Shown here: positions 1-8,055 of the stretch, one piece after another
Layout: each line of letters opens with the position of its first letter
Numbering within the stretch: the stretch's first letter is position 1
Assembly: GCA_947482825.1 (NCBI GenBank)
Contig: CANKMT010000049.1
Location: 1-41,564, forward strand
Source of the DNA: Betaproteobacteria bacterium
GTDB taxonomy: Bacteria > Pseudomonadota > Gammaproteobacteria > Burkholderiales > SG8-39
Direction: 5' to 3'
Length of the DNA: 41,564 nt
The notes under the pieces: model-generated
The model's database searches: none
Told to the model about the DNA's origin: nothing
Seen by the model: the letters and a program-made list of their open reading frames with translations, nothing else
Made by a program: the position numbers and the translations under genes

Positions 1-1
1 T

Positions 2-157
2 AGCGTGGGGTAACGGGGGAACCTGGGTTCCTCTGTTCCTAGCGTGGGGTAACGGGGGAACCTGGGTTCCTCTGTTCCTAGCGTGGGGTAACGGGGGAAC
101 CTGGGTTCCTCTGTTCCTAGCGTGGGGTAACGGGGGAACCTGGGTTCCTCTGTTCCT
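2..157. repeat. Four tandem copies of a 39-bp unit
   Basis: Units start at 2, 41, 80 and 119, are identical by eye and are directly adjacent with no spacers. Each carries the palindrome GGAACC-TG-GGTTCC (first copy at 18-31), so each could form a small hairpin. The last unit overlaps the stop codon of the neighbouring minus-strand deacetylase gene at 156-158. The array touches the window edge, so its full copy number is unknown. It could be an intergenic REP-like or minisatellite array, or an assembly artefact at a contig end. Confidence 0.9.
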
Positions 158-1046
158 ATCCTCCGGGGACGATCCCTGGCGGCAGGCTTTCGATGTGGCG
201 GAAGATCTCGCCGGGGCGCGTGAGCCAGACCTTGTCGCGCTGCGCGACGATGTGCTCGATCACCTGCCTGAAGCGCCGCAATCGATGCGGCTGGCCGAGG
301 ATGAAGCTGTGCAGCACCAGGCTCATCACCAACGGGCGCCGCGCGGACTCCTCCAGCATCTCGTCGAAGTGGTCGATGAGGTTTTCGCAGTAAAGCTGCG
401 AAGGCGTGCGCCGCTGCACGCACTCGAACGAATCGTTGAGGTCGTGCGCATACGGGATCGACAGGATCGGCCCGTGCTTGGTGCGGAACCACACCGGCTG
501 GTCGTCCAGCGGCCAGTCCATCATGTAGCGGAACCCCGCCTCGCGCAGCAGGTCGGGCGAATCGTTGGTCTGTGAAATGTACGGCGCGAGCCACCCGGTC
601 GGGCGCTTGCCTTCGTGCTTCTCGATGGCGGCGGCCGCCTCCTGGATGAGCGCTCGTTCCTCGGCGTGACCCATGTCGCCCTGCCGCTCTGCGTTGGTGC
701 GGCCGTGGCCGACGATCTCGTCGCCGCGCTTCGAGAACGCCGCGATCATTTGCGGGCAGTAATCGTACAGCTCGGTGTTGACCAGCAATCCGTAGGGCAG
801 GTCGTAGGCATCGGCAAGCTCGAGCAGGCGCCACGCGCCGACGCGGTTGCCGTAGTCGCGCCACGCGAAGCTGCGCACGTTGGGCTGCGCCTGCGGCGCC
901 GCGTAGTCGTTGCCCAGGCCCTCGCCGAAAGCGAAATGCTCGACGTTCAGGCTCAGGTGGAGCGCGAGCCGCTTGCCGCCCGGCCAGCTGTAGTCCTTGC
1001 GTTCGGTGATCGCCGAGTAGTCATAGCGGCCGTGCGACTTCAGCAT
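156..1046 (-). CDS. Polysaccharide deacetylase family protein (PuuE-like)
   Basis: This 296-residue protein looks like a carbohydrate esterase 4/PuuE-type deacetylase, a metal-dependent amidohydrolase fold. Family-typical segments are the early beta strand with HLSLNVEHF, the ELYDYCPQMI region, EIVGHGRTNA, and GWLAPYISQTNDSPDLLREAGFRY, which is read here only as a family pattern. No signal peptide is visible, so a cytoplasmic enzyme acting on a small amide or ureide is more likely than a cell-wall enzyme. The ATG has an AGGAGG site that overlaps the stop of the upstream MmgE/PrpD gene, which indicates translational coupling. It is the last gene of a Bug/MmgE/deacetylase operon. The substrate is unknown. 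The family call is firm and the specific role is not. Confidence 0.85.
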   Translation of the reverse strand: MLKSHGRYDYSAITERKDYSWPGGKRLALHLSLNVEHFAFGEGLGNDYAAPQAQPNVRSFAWRDYGNRVGAWRLLELADAYDLPYGLLVNTELYDYCPQMIAAFSKRGDEIVGHGRTNAERQGDMGHAEERALIQEAAAAIEKHEGKRPTGWLAPYISQTNDSPDLLREAGFRYMMDWPLDDQPVWFRTKHGPILSIPYAHDLNDSFECVQRRTPSQLYCENLIDHFDEMLEESARRPLVMSLVLHSFILGQPHRLRRFRQVIEHIVAQRDKVWLTRPGEIFRHIESLPPGIVPGG

Positions 1047-1055
1047 CGCGCCCTC

Positions 1056-2417
1056 CTAGAGGTTGAAGCGGTCGGCGAAGGTGCCGAAGTTGTCGATACG
1101 CTCGAGCGTCATGCAGCCCTCCAGCAGACGGCGCGCGGTCTCCTCACCCCACACCGGCACGCCGAGCTGCATGAACTTGCCTTCGAGCTCGGCCGTGGTG
1201 TGCGGGTTGGCCGGCTCGCCTTTCATGATCATGCAGCGGCCCTCGAAGAATTTCCCGCCGGCCAGCACGATCTTGAGGTCGCAGATTTGCTCGGCCGGGT
1301 AGCGCGCGGTGAATCCGGCGTCCTCTTTCAGGTCGACCCGCGCGGCAAGCGCCTGGATCGCCTCGGTGTCGACGGCGGCCTGCTCGAATTGCGCGAGGCC
1401 GGAGCCGCCGTGATGGAGGATCGTGGCGAGCGCGAACGGCACCGAGAAGCGCGCGCCGAAGCTGCTCGTGACCCGCTTCTCTGCGAGCATCGCCGCAAGC
1501 TTGTAGGTGCGCACCTCGATGCGCTCGATGCGCGCCAGGTCGAGGCGGCCGCCGGGCACGCCCGCGAGGAGATCTTCGAGCGCGTCGATCGCGGAGTGCA
1601 CATAGCGCCCGGTGGGATGCAGTTTGAAATAGCCGCCGGCCACCATCCATTCGCGTCCGAGGTTCTCGGTGACCTTCGAGGCCACGAATTCGTCGCCGAG
1701 CACCTTGCCGAACACCGAGGCCGGGCTGTCCCTCTCGCCGGTAAAGCCGCATTCGACCAGGCGAGCCGCCATGAGGCCCATGAGGCCGGCGTGGCCGGTG
1801 AAGATGTTCCGCACTGTGGAGCCGTCGAGCAGGGTCTGGCGGCTGGTGGCCATGCCCATGGTGGAGGCGACGTTGATGAGTTCCATCATCTTCGCTTCGT
1901 CGAATTTCTTCAGCCGGCCCACGGCGATCGCCGCGCCGAGCGTGCCCCAGGTGCCGTGGGGGTGGACCGAGAGCTTGATCTTCGCCGCGCGGCTGATGCG
2001 CGACGAGATTTCGTAGCCGAGCGCCGCTGCGATCGCGAGCTCATCGCCCGGCGAGCCGAGCTCCTGCGCCAGCGCAACCGCAGCGGGCACGACCTGGATT
2101 CCGGGATGGCCTTTTGCGTGCAGGTTACCTTCGTCCAGTTCCAGCCATGTGCCCGCGGTGCCGTTCAAGAGCGCGGCGTCGGACACGCTCGCGCGCCGTC
2201 GCGTTCCGAGCACCCACGCGAGGCCGCCGCCGGTCGATGCAAGGTGCGACTTCATGAAGGCCTGCATTTCCGGCTGCTGCATGCCGGCCGCAATCACCGG
2301 CAGGCTGTCGGCGATCACCCAGCGCGTGCGGGCAAGGGCCTCTTCGCCCAGGTCCCGCAGGCGCGTGTCGCACGCAAACCGCGCAAGTTCGGCGATGTAG
2401 TCGGGACGATTATTCAC
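1056..2417 (-). CDS. MmgE/PrpD family protein
   Basis: The 453-residue product has the length and organisation of the MmgE/PrpD family, which includes 2-methylcitrate dehydratase and cis-aconitate decarboxylase-type enzymes acting on carboxylic acids. Recognisable parts are the all-helical N-terminal domain (ELARFACDTRLRDLG, LLNGTAGTWLELDEGN, and HPGIQVVPAAVALAQELG) and the later PTGRYVHSAIDALEDLL and RFSVPFALATIL segments. Translation begins at GTG, supported by a GAGGAG site upstream. The gene sits 18 bases after a Bug binding-protein gene, and its stop lies within the ribosome-binding site of the deacetylase gene. The context suggests catabolism of an imported carboxylate, but the sequence does not fix the substrate. 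Confidence 0.9.
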   Translation of the reverse strand: MNNRPDYIAELARFACDTRLRDLGEEALARTRWVIADSLPVIAAGMQQPEMQAFMKSHLASTGGGLAWVLGTRRRASVSDAALLNGTAGTWLELDEGNLHAKGHPGIQVVPAAVALAQELGSPGDELAIAAALGYEISSRISRAAKIKLSVHPHGTWGTLGAAIAVGRLKKFDEAKMMELINVASTMGMATSRQTLLDGSTVRNIFTGHAGLMGLMAARLVECGFTGERDSPASVFGKVLGDEFVASKVTENLGREWMVAGGYFKLHPTGRYVHSAIDALEDLLAGVPGGRLDLARIERIEVRTYKLAAMLAEKRVTSSFGARFSVPFALATILHHGGSGLAQFEQAAVDTEAIQALAARVDLKEDAGFTARYPAEQICDLKIVLAGGKFFEGRCMIMKGEPANPHTTAELEGKFMQLGVPVWGEETARRLLEGCMTLERIDNFGTFADRFNL

Positions 2418-2435
2418 GCGCGCTCCTCGCCTGCA

Positions 2436-3398
2436 TCAGTCGAGCTTGGCGCCCGAGGCCCGCACCACGCCGGCCCACTTGGTGACCTCGCTGCGGATCC
2501 AGGCGGCGAACTCGTCCGGCGAATTGCCTACGATGTCGGCGCCCTGCGAAGTGAGCTGGTCGCGCACTTCGGCCCCGCGCAGGATCTTCGCGACTTCGCC
2601 GTGCAGTCGCGCGACGATCTCGCGCGGCGTGCCCGCCGGCGCGAGCAGGCCGTTCCAGCCGACCGCGTCGAACCCCTTGAGGCCGGATTCGTGCAGCGTC
2701 GGCACCTCGGGCAGCACCGACAATCTCGTCAGGCTCGTGTTCGCCAAGGCGCGAATGCGGCCCGAGCGCACGTGCGGCAGCAGCGGCGGCACGTTGTCGA
2801 ACATCATCGGGATCTGGCCGGCGACAAGGTCCACGATGGCCGGCGCGCCGCCCTTGTAGGGCACATGGAGGATGTTCACCCCCGTAACGGACTTGAACAA
2901 TTCGCCGGTCATGTGCGGCGGCGTGCCGTTGCCGGCCGTGCCGTAGTTGAGGACCCCCGGCTTGGCGCGCGCGAGCACCAGCAGTTCGGCCACGTTGGCA
3001 ACGCCGGCCGACGGATGCACAACGAGCAGGTTGGAATAGTTGACCGCTTGCGTGATCGGCGCGAAATCCTTCAATAAGTCGTAGTTGAGCTTCTTGTACA
3101 GGCTCTGGCTGATCGCCTGCGAAGTCGTGCCCATGAGGAGCGTATAGCCGTCCGGGGCCGCCTTCGCGACGCTCTCGGCGCCGATGTTGCCGCCGGCGCC
3201 GGTGCGGTTCTCGACCACCACGGCCTGGCCGAGCGGTTCGGCCAGGCGCGAGGCGATCGTGCGCGCGAGGATGTCCGAGGTGCCGCCGGGCGGGAAACCC
3301 ACGACGATGCGCACCGGGCGCGTCGGATAGGCCTGCGCCGCGGCCTGGCCGGCACAGGCAGCGGCGAGAAGGAGGATTGCAAACGGCGGCACTCGCAT
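2436..3398 (-). CDS. Bug/TctC-type tripartite tricarboxylate periplasmic binding protein
   Basis: This is a 320-residue extracytoplasmic solute receptor of the Bug family. It has a Sec signal peptide (MRVPPFAILLLAAACAGQAAA) followed by the family signature YPTRPVRIVVGFPPGGTSD, then VVENRTGAGGNIG and APDGYTLLMGT. I place the start at 3398 and not at an upstream in-frame codon because a GGAG site lies just before it and the signal peptide begins there. No TctA/TctB membrane genes are nearby, which is usual for orphan Bug genes of Burkholderiales. It heads the operon with MmgE/PrpD and deacetylase genes, so its ligand is probably their substrate or a related carboxylate. Confidence 0.93.
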   Translation of the reverse strand: MRVPPFAILLLAAACAGQAAAQAYPTRPVRIVVGFPPGGTSDILARTIASRLAEPLGQAVVVENRTGAGGNIGAESVAKAAPDGYTLLMGTTSQAISQSLYKKLNYDLLKDFAPITQAVNYSNLLVVHPSAGVANVAELLVLARAKPGVLNYGTAGNGTPPHMTGELFKSVTGVNILHVPYKGGAPAIVDLVAGQIPMMFDNVPPLLPHVRSGRIRALANTSLTRLSVLPEVPTLHESGLKGFDAVGWNGLLAPAGTPREIVARLHGEVAKILRGAEVRDQLTSQGADIVGNSPDEFAAWIRSEVTKWAGVVRASGAKLD

Positions 3399-3484
3399 TG
3401 AACGCGCTCCAATAGACGTTGGGGGATTATCCCACCTGCGGGCAGAATCCAGCCGGGTTACGATGGTCAAGGAGCGGAGGCAAC

Positions 3485-4654
3485 ATGAAGAATCTCGTGA
3501 AAACCGCAGACCGGTTGTTGCGCTGCGCGATTGCATCCGGCGACGTTCCCGGCGTCGTGGCGGCGGTGACCGATCGCAACAAAACTGTCTACGAAGCGGC
3601 GTTCGGCGAACGCGTGCTCGGCCAAGGCCCGGCAATGACGACCGACACGGTCATGTGGATCGCGTCGATGACCAAGCCGGTGACCGGCGTGGCGGCGATG
3701 CAGATGGTCGAGCAGGGCAAGCTTTCGCTCGACGAGCCGGCCTCGAAAGTGATCCCTGCGCTTGGCGAAGTGAAGGTGCTCGAGGGCTGGGACGGCGACT
3801 CGCCGCGCCTGCGCGAAGCCAAAGGCGTGATCACGCTGCGCAACCTGCTCACGCATACCTCGGGATATGCCTACGACATCTGGAATGCGAATATCGACAA
3901 GTACCTGAACGTGACCGGGCTGCCGCGCACCGGGACGGGCAGGAACATCGCGCTTACGACGCCGCTGGCTTCCGACCCCGGCACGCGCTGGGAATACGGC
4001 ATCGGCATCGACTGGGCCGGCAAGATGGTCGAGGCCGCGAGCGGCCAGCAGCTCGGCGACTACATGAAGCAGCACATCTTCGGGCCGCTGGGCATGGACA
4101 GCACGGCCTACCGGATCACGCCTTCGATGCGCGAGCGGCTGGCCAAGGTCCACCAGCGCGAAGCCGACGGGCTTTTGAATGTCACCGCATTCGAAGTCAA
4201 CCAGGAGCCCGAGTACGAACCGGGCGGCGGCGGCCTGTACTCCACCGCCGTCGATTATCTCAAGTTCATGCGCATGATCCTGAACAAGGGCCGCAGCGGG
4301 GGACGGCAACTGCTCAAGCCCGAAACGATCGACCTGATGTCGCGCAATTCCATGGGCGCCCTGCGCGTGGTGAAACTGCCGGCGGCGCGGACCGCGCTCT
4401 CATGCGACGCGGAATTCTTCGAGGGCACGCCGAAAACCTGGGGCCTCACGTTCATGATCAATGAGGCGGTCGCGTACACCGGCCGGCCGGCCGGAAGCCT
4501 CGCCTGGGCCGGCCTTGGCAATACCTACTTCTGGATCGACCCGAAGAACGGCATCGGCGGCGTGCACATGGCGCAGGTGCTGCCTTTCGTGGACCCGCGC
4601 GCGCTTGCGGGCTTCTACGCTTTCGAGAAAAGCGTCTACGAAGCCTTGGGCTGA
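3485..4654 (+). CDS. Serine hydrolase of the beta-lactamase (class C/EstB-like) family
   Basis: The 389-residue protein has the penicillin-binding/beta-lactamase fold. The catalytic SxxK motif is S61-M-T-K64 in WIASMTKPVTG. Downstream family segments include LLTHTSGYAYDIW, RWEYGIGIDWAGKMVE and GGGGLYSTAVDYLKFM. The chosen ATG follows GGAGG at 3476-3480; the reading frame stays open further upstream but lacks such a site. There is no clear signal peptide, so an esterase or amidase role is likelier than beta-lactam resistance. It is transcribed divergently from the Bug operon. Its last 19 bases overlap the 3' end of a convergent response-regulator gene. Confidence 0.9.
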   Translation: MKNLVKTADRLLRCAIASGDVPGVVAAVTDRNKTVYEAAFGERVLGQGPAMTTDTVMWIASMTKPVTGVAAMQMVEQGKLSLDEPASKVIPALGEVKVLEGWDGDSPRLREAKGVITLRNLLTHTSGYAYDIWNANIDKYLNVTGLPRTGTGRNIALTTPLASDPGTRWEYGIGIDWAGKMVEAASGQQLGDYMKQHIFGPLGMDSTAYRITPSMRERLAKVHQREADGLLNVTAFEVNQEPEYEPGGGGLYSTAVDYLKFMRMILNKGRSGGRQLLKPETIDLMSRNSMGALRVVKLPAARTALSCDAEFFEGTPKTWGLTFMINEAVAYTGRPAGSLAWAGLGNTYFWIDPKNGIGGVHMAQVLPFVDPRALAGFYAFEKSVYEALG

Positions 4655-5037
4655 CCCTCTCCCCTCTTCTTGGAGGCGAGGTACTTGCCCACGAGCATCA
4701 GCAGCGCCGCGGGCTTGAACGGCTTGTGAAGGAATTCGATCGCGCCGAGGTCCTGGCTTTCGTCGCGCGCGCCCTCGTCCACCGTGAGGAAGATCACCGG
4801 GATGTCTTTCATCCCCGGCTCGGACTTGAGGATGCGGATCATGTCGAAGCCGCTCATGCGCGGCATGTGCACGTCGCTGATCACCAGGTCCGGGGTGATC
4901 TGGAGGCAGGAGGCCGCCGCCTCGAGGCCGTTGGCGGCGCTGCGCACCATGTAGCCGGCGTTTAGCAGGTGCAGCTTGATCACTTCGCGCTGGTCGGCGT
5001 CGTCCTCGACCACGAGGATGGTCTTGTGGGTGTTCAT
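4636..5037 (-). CDS. Stand-alone response-regulator receiver (CheY-like)
   Basis: This 133-residue protein consists of one receiver domain without an output domain. The acidic pocket is in VVEDDAD near residues 10-15, the predicted phospho-acceptor is Asp55 in LVISDVHMPRMSGF, the switch Thr is in IFLTVD and the conserved Lys is in LHKPF. Its start codon lies 4 bases after the stop of the next receiver gene, and the AAGGATGA ribosome-binding site contains that stop. The two receivers are paralogues that share the same phospho-site sequence. No histidine kinase or output gene is present nearby, so partners must be encoded elsewhere. Confidence 0.92.
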   Translation of the reverse strand: MNTHKTILVVEDDADQREVIKLHLLNAGYMVRSAANGLEAAASCLQITPDLVISDVHMPRMSGFDMIRILKSEPGMKDIPVIFLTVDEGARDESQDLGAIEFLHKPFKPAALLMLVGKYLASKKRGEGQPKAS

Positions 5038-5041
5038 ACGG

Positions 5042-5410
5042 TCATCCTTTCGGCAGGTGCTCGGCCACCGAAACGAGCAGGTGATCCATTCTCAGGGGCT
5101 TGGTGAGATAGGCGACGGCGCCCAGCTTGTTGCCGCGCTCCATTCCCTCGGCGTCGGCGGTGAGGAAGATGACCGGCACGTCCTTGAGCGCGGGCTCGGA
5201 CTTGAGGGCCTCGACCATTTCGAATCCGCTCATGCGCGGCATGTGCACGTCGCTGATGATGAGGTCCGGCGTGTCCCGCTCGCAAGCCATGGGCGCCTCG
5301 TGCCCATCGGCCGCGGCGCGGACCGCGTAACCGTCGTTCAGAAGCGTTCTGCGGATCAGCGCACGCATGTCGCTGTCGTCTTCCACCACAAGTATCGTCT
5401 TCAGCATCAT
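5042..5410 (-). CDS. Stand-alone response-regulator receiver (CheY-like), paralogue of its neighbour
   Basis: The 122-residue product is a single receiver domain beginning MMLKTILVVEDDSD. The predicted phosphorylated residue is Asp54 in LIISDVHMPRMSGF, with IFLTADAEG and YLTKPLRMD supplying the switch Thr and the Lys. The frame is open further upstream, but those residues do not resemble a receiver domain, so the start is set at the ATG pair at 5405-5410. It is followed immediately by the second receiver gene, so the pair is co-transcribed. It is divergent from an MFS transporter gene, with about 97 bases between the starts. The role is unknown beyond phospho-signalling. Confidence 0.9.
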   Translation of the reverse strand: MMLKTILVVEDDSDMRALIRRTLLNDGYAVRAAADGHEAPMACERDTPDLIISDVHMPRMSGFEMVEALKSEPALKDVPVIFLTADAEGMERGNKLGAVAYLTKPLRMDHLLVSVAEHLPKG

Positions 5411-5507
5411 GAAAGCATTGTCCAACGGAGCATGAACCAATAGCAAGCAATGGGTCGCCGCAAGAAGCGGGACGCGCACAACCTGGGTTCGCGATAGCCT
5501 TGCGGCC

Positions 5508-6749
5508 ATGACTCCGGATTCCCGACCCCGTGCCGGGCTGCCGCGCGGCTTCAATCGACTGGCCTGGTCCAACCTCGCGGCCCAGTCGGCCGAGCAGGTC
5601 GGCCTGGCCGCCGCGCCGATCGTCGCGGTCCTTGCGCTCGGAGCGGGCGCCGCAGAGACCGGGCTCCTGCAGACCGCGCAGACGCTGCCCTACCTCCTCT
5701 TTGCCATCCCGGCCGGGGTGCTGGCCGACCGGCTGTCGCGCAGGCAACTCATGGCTTGCGCCGAGGCGGTGCGGGCCCTTTCGCTCGCGTGCATCCTCCT
5801 GCTGGCCCAGGCAGGCCTGCTTTCGATCGGCGTGCTCGCAGTGCTGGGTTTCGTCGGCGCCTGCGGCACGGTGACCTACAGCGTAGTCGCCCCGGCGCTG
5901 GTGCCGGCACTCGTGCCGCCGGCGCTGCTTTCGGCGGCCAACGCGAGGATCGAACTCGCCCGCACGGTCGCTTTCGCTTCGGGGCCTGCGCTGGCCGGCG
6001 TGCTGGTCGGGTGGACCGGAGCGAGCCTCGCCTTCGGCTTTGCAGCGGCCCTTTCCGTTTGCGCGGTCTATCTGCTGGCCGGTCTGGCCGAACCTGCGCG
6101 GCCGCGGGGGCCCGGCCGCGATGCATTGCAGGAAGTGCGCGAAGGCGCGCGCTTCGTGCTGACGCACCCGCTGCTCGCGCCGGTGTTCGCTACGCAGGTC
6201 GTGTTCAACATCGCGTTCTTCATGCTCCAGGCGATGTATGTGCCGTATGCCATCAATACCCTCGGCCTGTCGGCGGGCGGCGTGGGGGCGACGCTCGCGG
6301 CCCTTGGCGTGGGCATGGTGTGCGGCGCGCTGCTTGCGACGCGGATTGCGAGGCGCCTGCCGTTCGGCGTGCTGGTCGGGATCGGGCCGGTGTGCGGCGT
6401 CGCCTCGGCGCTGGTCATGCTGGCCACGACCTGGCTGCCCTTTGCGCTCCTCGCGGGCTTCTCGTTCTTCCTGCTAGGCGCCGGGCCGGTGATCTGGGTC
6501 ATCAGCACCGGCACGCTGCGCCAGTCGGTGGCGCCGCCGCAGCTTCTCGGACGCGTGTCGGCGATGTTCACGCTGGCGCAGGGATCGCGCCCGATCGGCG
6601 CTGCGCTGGGGGGGATCATCGGGGGCGTGTACGGGGCACAGGCGTGCCTCGTCGCGGTGCTCCTGGTGTTCGCGATCCAGGCCCTGGTGATCCTGCTGTC
6701 GCCAGTGACGCGGCTGGCGCATCAACCTTCGATGGCCACCGCGATCTGA
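5508..6749 (+). CDS. MFS transporter (EntS/DUF894-like)
   Basis: The 413-residue protein has about 12 hydrophobic segments and the architecture of the MFS_3/enterobactin-exporter-like group. After a short polar N-terminus come FNRLAWSNLAAQSAEQVGLAAAP and the loop motif AGVLADRLSRRQLM, followed by a second half opening with LLAPVFATQVVFNIAFFM. This group exports small molecules in exchange for protons, and the substrate here cannot be read. The ATG lacks a strong ribosome-binding site. It is transcribed divergently from the receiver pair and followed by a gene-poor stretch. Confidence 0.88.
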   Translation: MTPDSRPRAGLPRGFNRLAWSNLAAQSAEQVGLAAAPIVAVLALGAGAAETGLLQTAQTLPYLLFAIPAGVLADRLSRRQLMACAEAVRALSLACILLLAQAGLLSIGVLAVLGFVGACGTVTYSVVAPALVPALVPPALLSAANARIELARTVAFASGPALAGVLVGWTGASLAFGFAAALSVCAVYLLAGLAEPARPRGPGRDALQEVREGARFVLTHPLLAPVFATQVVFNIAFFMLQAMYVPYAINTLGLSAGGVGATLAALGVGMVCGALLATRIARRLPFGVLVGIGPVCGVASALVMLATTWLPFALLAGFSFFLLGAGPVIWVISTGTLRQSVAPPQLLGRVSAMFTLAQGSRPIGAALGGIIGGVYGAQACLVAVLLVFAIQALVILLSPVTRLAHQPSMATAI

Positions 6750-6770
6750 ATTGCGCTTCCTGCCCGGGGC

Positions 6771-6839
6771 CTACGCTTTCTTCAGGTCTTCCTTTTGTTC
6801 GGTGACGAACCATCGCAGGAATTCGCGCATACCCTTCAC
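6771..6839 (-). pseudogene. 22-residue coding-like mini-frame, possible gene remnant
   Basis: A GTG-initiated frame of 22 codons follows directly after an in-frame TAG (6840-6842) and encodes a basic/acidic amphipathic peptide containing MREFLRWFVTEQKEDLKKA. The composition looks protein-like compared with neighbouring frames, but there is no convincing ribosome-binding site. It may be the C-terminal remnant of a lost gene or a real small protein. I recognise no family. Confidence 0.2.
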
Positions 6840-7249
6840 CTATGAGCGGAATCGCACAGAAAAGACCAATCAACGCGTCGCATGCTGGCGGTTCGAACCA
6901 AACAAGGAACGGCCCCGCGGCCGGAACAACGATGACGTACCTGCGCATGCGCAATTCCCACAGGACACAACCAGGCCTCGCGCATTCGAAAGCGTCCGCC
7001 GAAGTGTCGATCGAAATCCAGCCTGCGCAAGAGTTCCTACTGCGGGTCGCGGCAGTGACGAGCAAGCCCAGGCGGTTGCAGGTCGACCCGGCAATCTCGG
7101 AAGGCCCCGGCCTCCGCAGGGCCGCCAGGATCGGGACCCTGCACAAGCCGATGCACGGCGCCTGAGTAGTAAACGTACCGGAACCGATACATCAATTGAC
7201 CGGAGAGCTAATCCGGGAGCGGACTTCTGGATACTATTCCAATAGAATT

Positions 7250-7479
7250 ATGATCAAGACCAACGCCGGATTGGCAATCCTTGAAGACGAACAACATCAA
7301 TCGCCGATGACGAGCGCGTCCACCAGCGCGACCCTTCGAAGTCGCTGGTTCGCTCGTTCGCCGCTTTGCGCATCGAGGTGGCCAACCGCGCGCTGCTGAC
7401 CGATCGGAAGTTCACGCCCGAGGAACTCGACGACATCGCGGCGTATCTCGACCGCACCCATTACCGCTTTGCGAAATAG
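7250..7479 (+). pseudogene. Small protein apparently split by a frameshift
   Basis: An ATG at 7250 opens a frame reading MIKTNAGLAILEDEQHQ. A different frame, open from 7285 to the stop at 7477-7479 and without its own ATG, reads DDERVHQRDPSKSLVRSF and later FTPEELDDIAAYLDRTHYRF. Joining the two near 7295-7303 would give one protein of about 75 residues with a plausible helical, charged character. This could be a decayed gene, a one-base sequence error or chance. No family is recognised and no clear ribosome-binding site precedes the ATG. Confidence 0.22.
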
Positions 7480-7509
7480 GGTGCCGTAGCCAGGCAACCG
7501 TTCCGGTTT

Positions 7510-8043
7510 TCAGGGCCCCCCGGGCGGGCCGCGCGGAAACAACGGCGCGAGCGAAAATGCCCGCAGCGGGACAATCAACTCCACCGGTTCGGCCGTGGGC
7601 CGCGCATATTGCTCGAACCAGGAAGGATGCCGGAGCGCGATGAACATCGAGCGCGGATCGCCCTGCACGAAGCGGATCTCGGCCTTGTCAGGCGGCGATT
7701 GCTCGAAGAAAGGCCCGTCGATCACCTGCGCGCCGGTCACCGAGGAACCCTTGCCGACCGTGAAGCGGCGCAACTGCAGGATCGCCCTGAAGTTCTCCCC
7801 CGGCGCCACACGCACGTTGGTGTACCCCGCCTGCGCACCGGCGCTCGAGGGACGCACTTCGAAAGGCGCGCCGGTCTCGTTGACGAAGCTCACCACGTAG
7901 GGCGGCGAGAGCTTGTCGTAGGCAACGTCGACCGGCAGGAAGACGTAGGTGGTGCACGCGCCGAGCGCGAGCGTGAACGCCAGCAGGGCCAGCGCCGCCA
8001 GGCTTCGGTGCGACAAGGCTTTCGGGTGGGTGAACCGGGACAA
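7510..8043 (-). CDS. Predicted outer-membrane/periplasmic lipoprotein, unknown function
   Basis: The 177-residue protein has a lipoprotein signal peptide. A basic N-terminus and a hydrophobic stretch end in the lipobox LALGAC, with the Cys at about residue 29. The mature part is predicted to be beta-rich (YVVSFVNETGAPFEV, TNVRVAPGENFRAI) and ends in a Pro/Gly-rich tail. It starts at TTG, supported by GGAGGA five bases upstream, while no ATG fits the signal peptide. It lies 12 bases behind the LCAT-like hydrolase gene and is probably co-transcribed with it. I do not recognise a family beyond lipoprotein. Confidence 0.8.
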   Translation of the reverse strand: MSRFTHPKALSHRSLAALALLAFTLALGACTTYVFLPVDVAYDKLSPPYVVSFVNETGAPFEVRPSSAGAQAGYTNVRVAPGENFRAILQLRRFTVGKGSSVTGAQVIDGPFFEQSPPDKAEIRFVQGDPRSMFIALRHPSWFEQYARPTAEPVELIVPLRAFSLAPLFPRGPPGGP

Positions 8044-8055
8044 GGTCGTCCTCCG

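Larger units (their letters stand above)
6750..7509. other. 760-base region without a convincing intact gene
   Basis: G+C is visibly lower here than in the flanks, most clearly at about 7165-7300. No open frame in either direction gives a recognisable protein domain. Two small coding-like pieces are listed separately: a 22-codon mini-frame at 6771-6839 on the minus strand and a possible frameshifted small gene at 7250-7479 on the plus strand. The region looks like decayed or acquired DNA between two gene blocks. I see no tRNA, terminator or insertion-sequence end in it. Confidence 0.6.

Noticed and set aside
1..158. Repeat array considered as a CRISPR
   Set aside because: The units are directly adjacent with no unique spacers and no cas genes are present.
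615..3077. Long plus-strand open frame of about 820 codons
   Set aside because: It is antisense to the deacetylase, MmgE/PrpD and Bug genes, has an Arg/Ala/His-rich composition and no recognisable domain. Long shadow frames are expected at this G+C.
6890..6899. GGTTCGAACC resembling a tRNA T-arm
   Set aside because: No matching D-arm, anticodon arm or acceptor stem could be folded around it.
6751..7245. Plus-strand frame of 164 codons after the MFS gene
   Set aside because: Its composition is Arg/Pro-rich and disordered, it has no family motif, and it begins two bases after a stop without a ribosome-binding site. It was left out as a gene.
7495..7512. Hairpin AACCG-TTC-CGGTT followed by a few T as a terminator
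   Set aside because: The stem is only five bases and the T-run is three to four bases, which is too weak to call.
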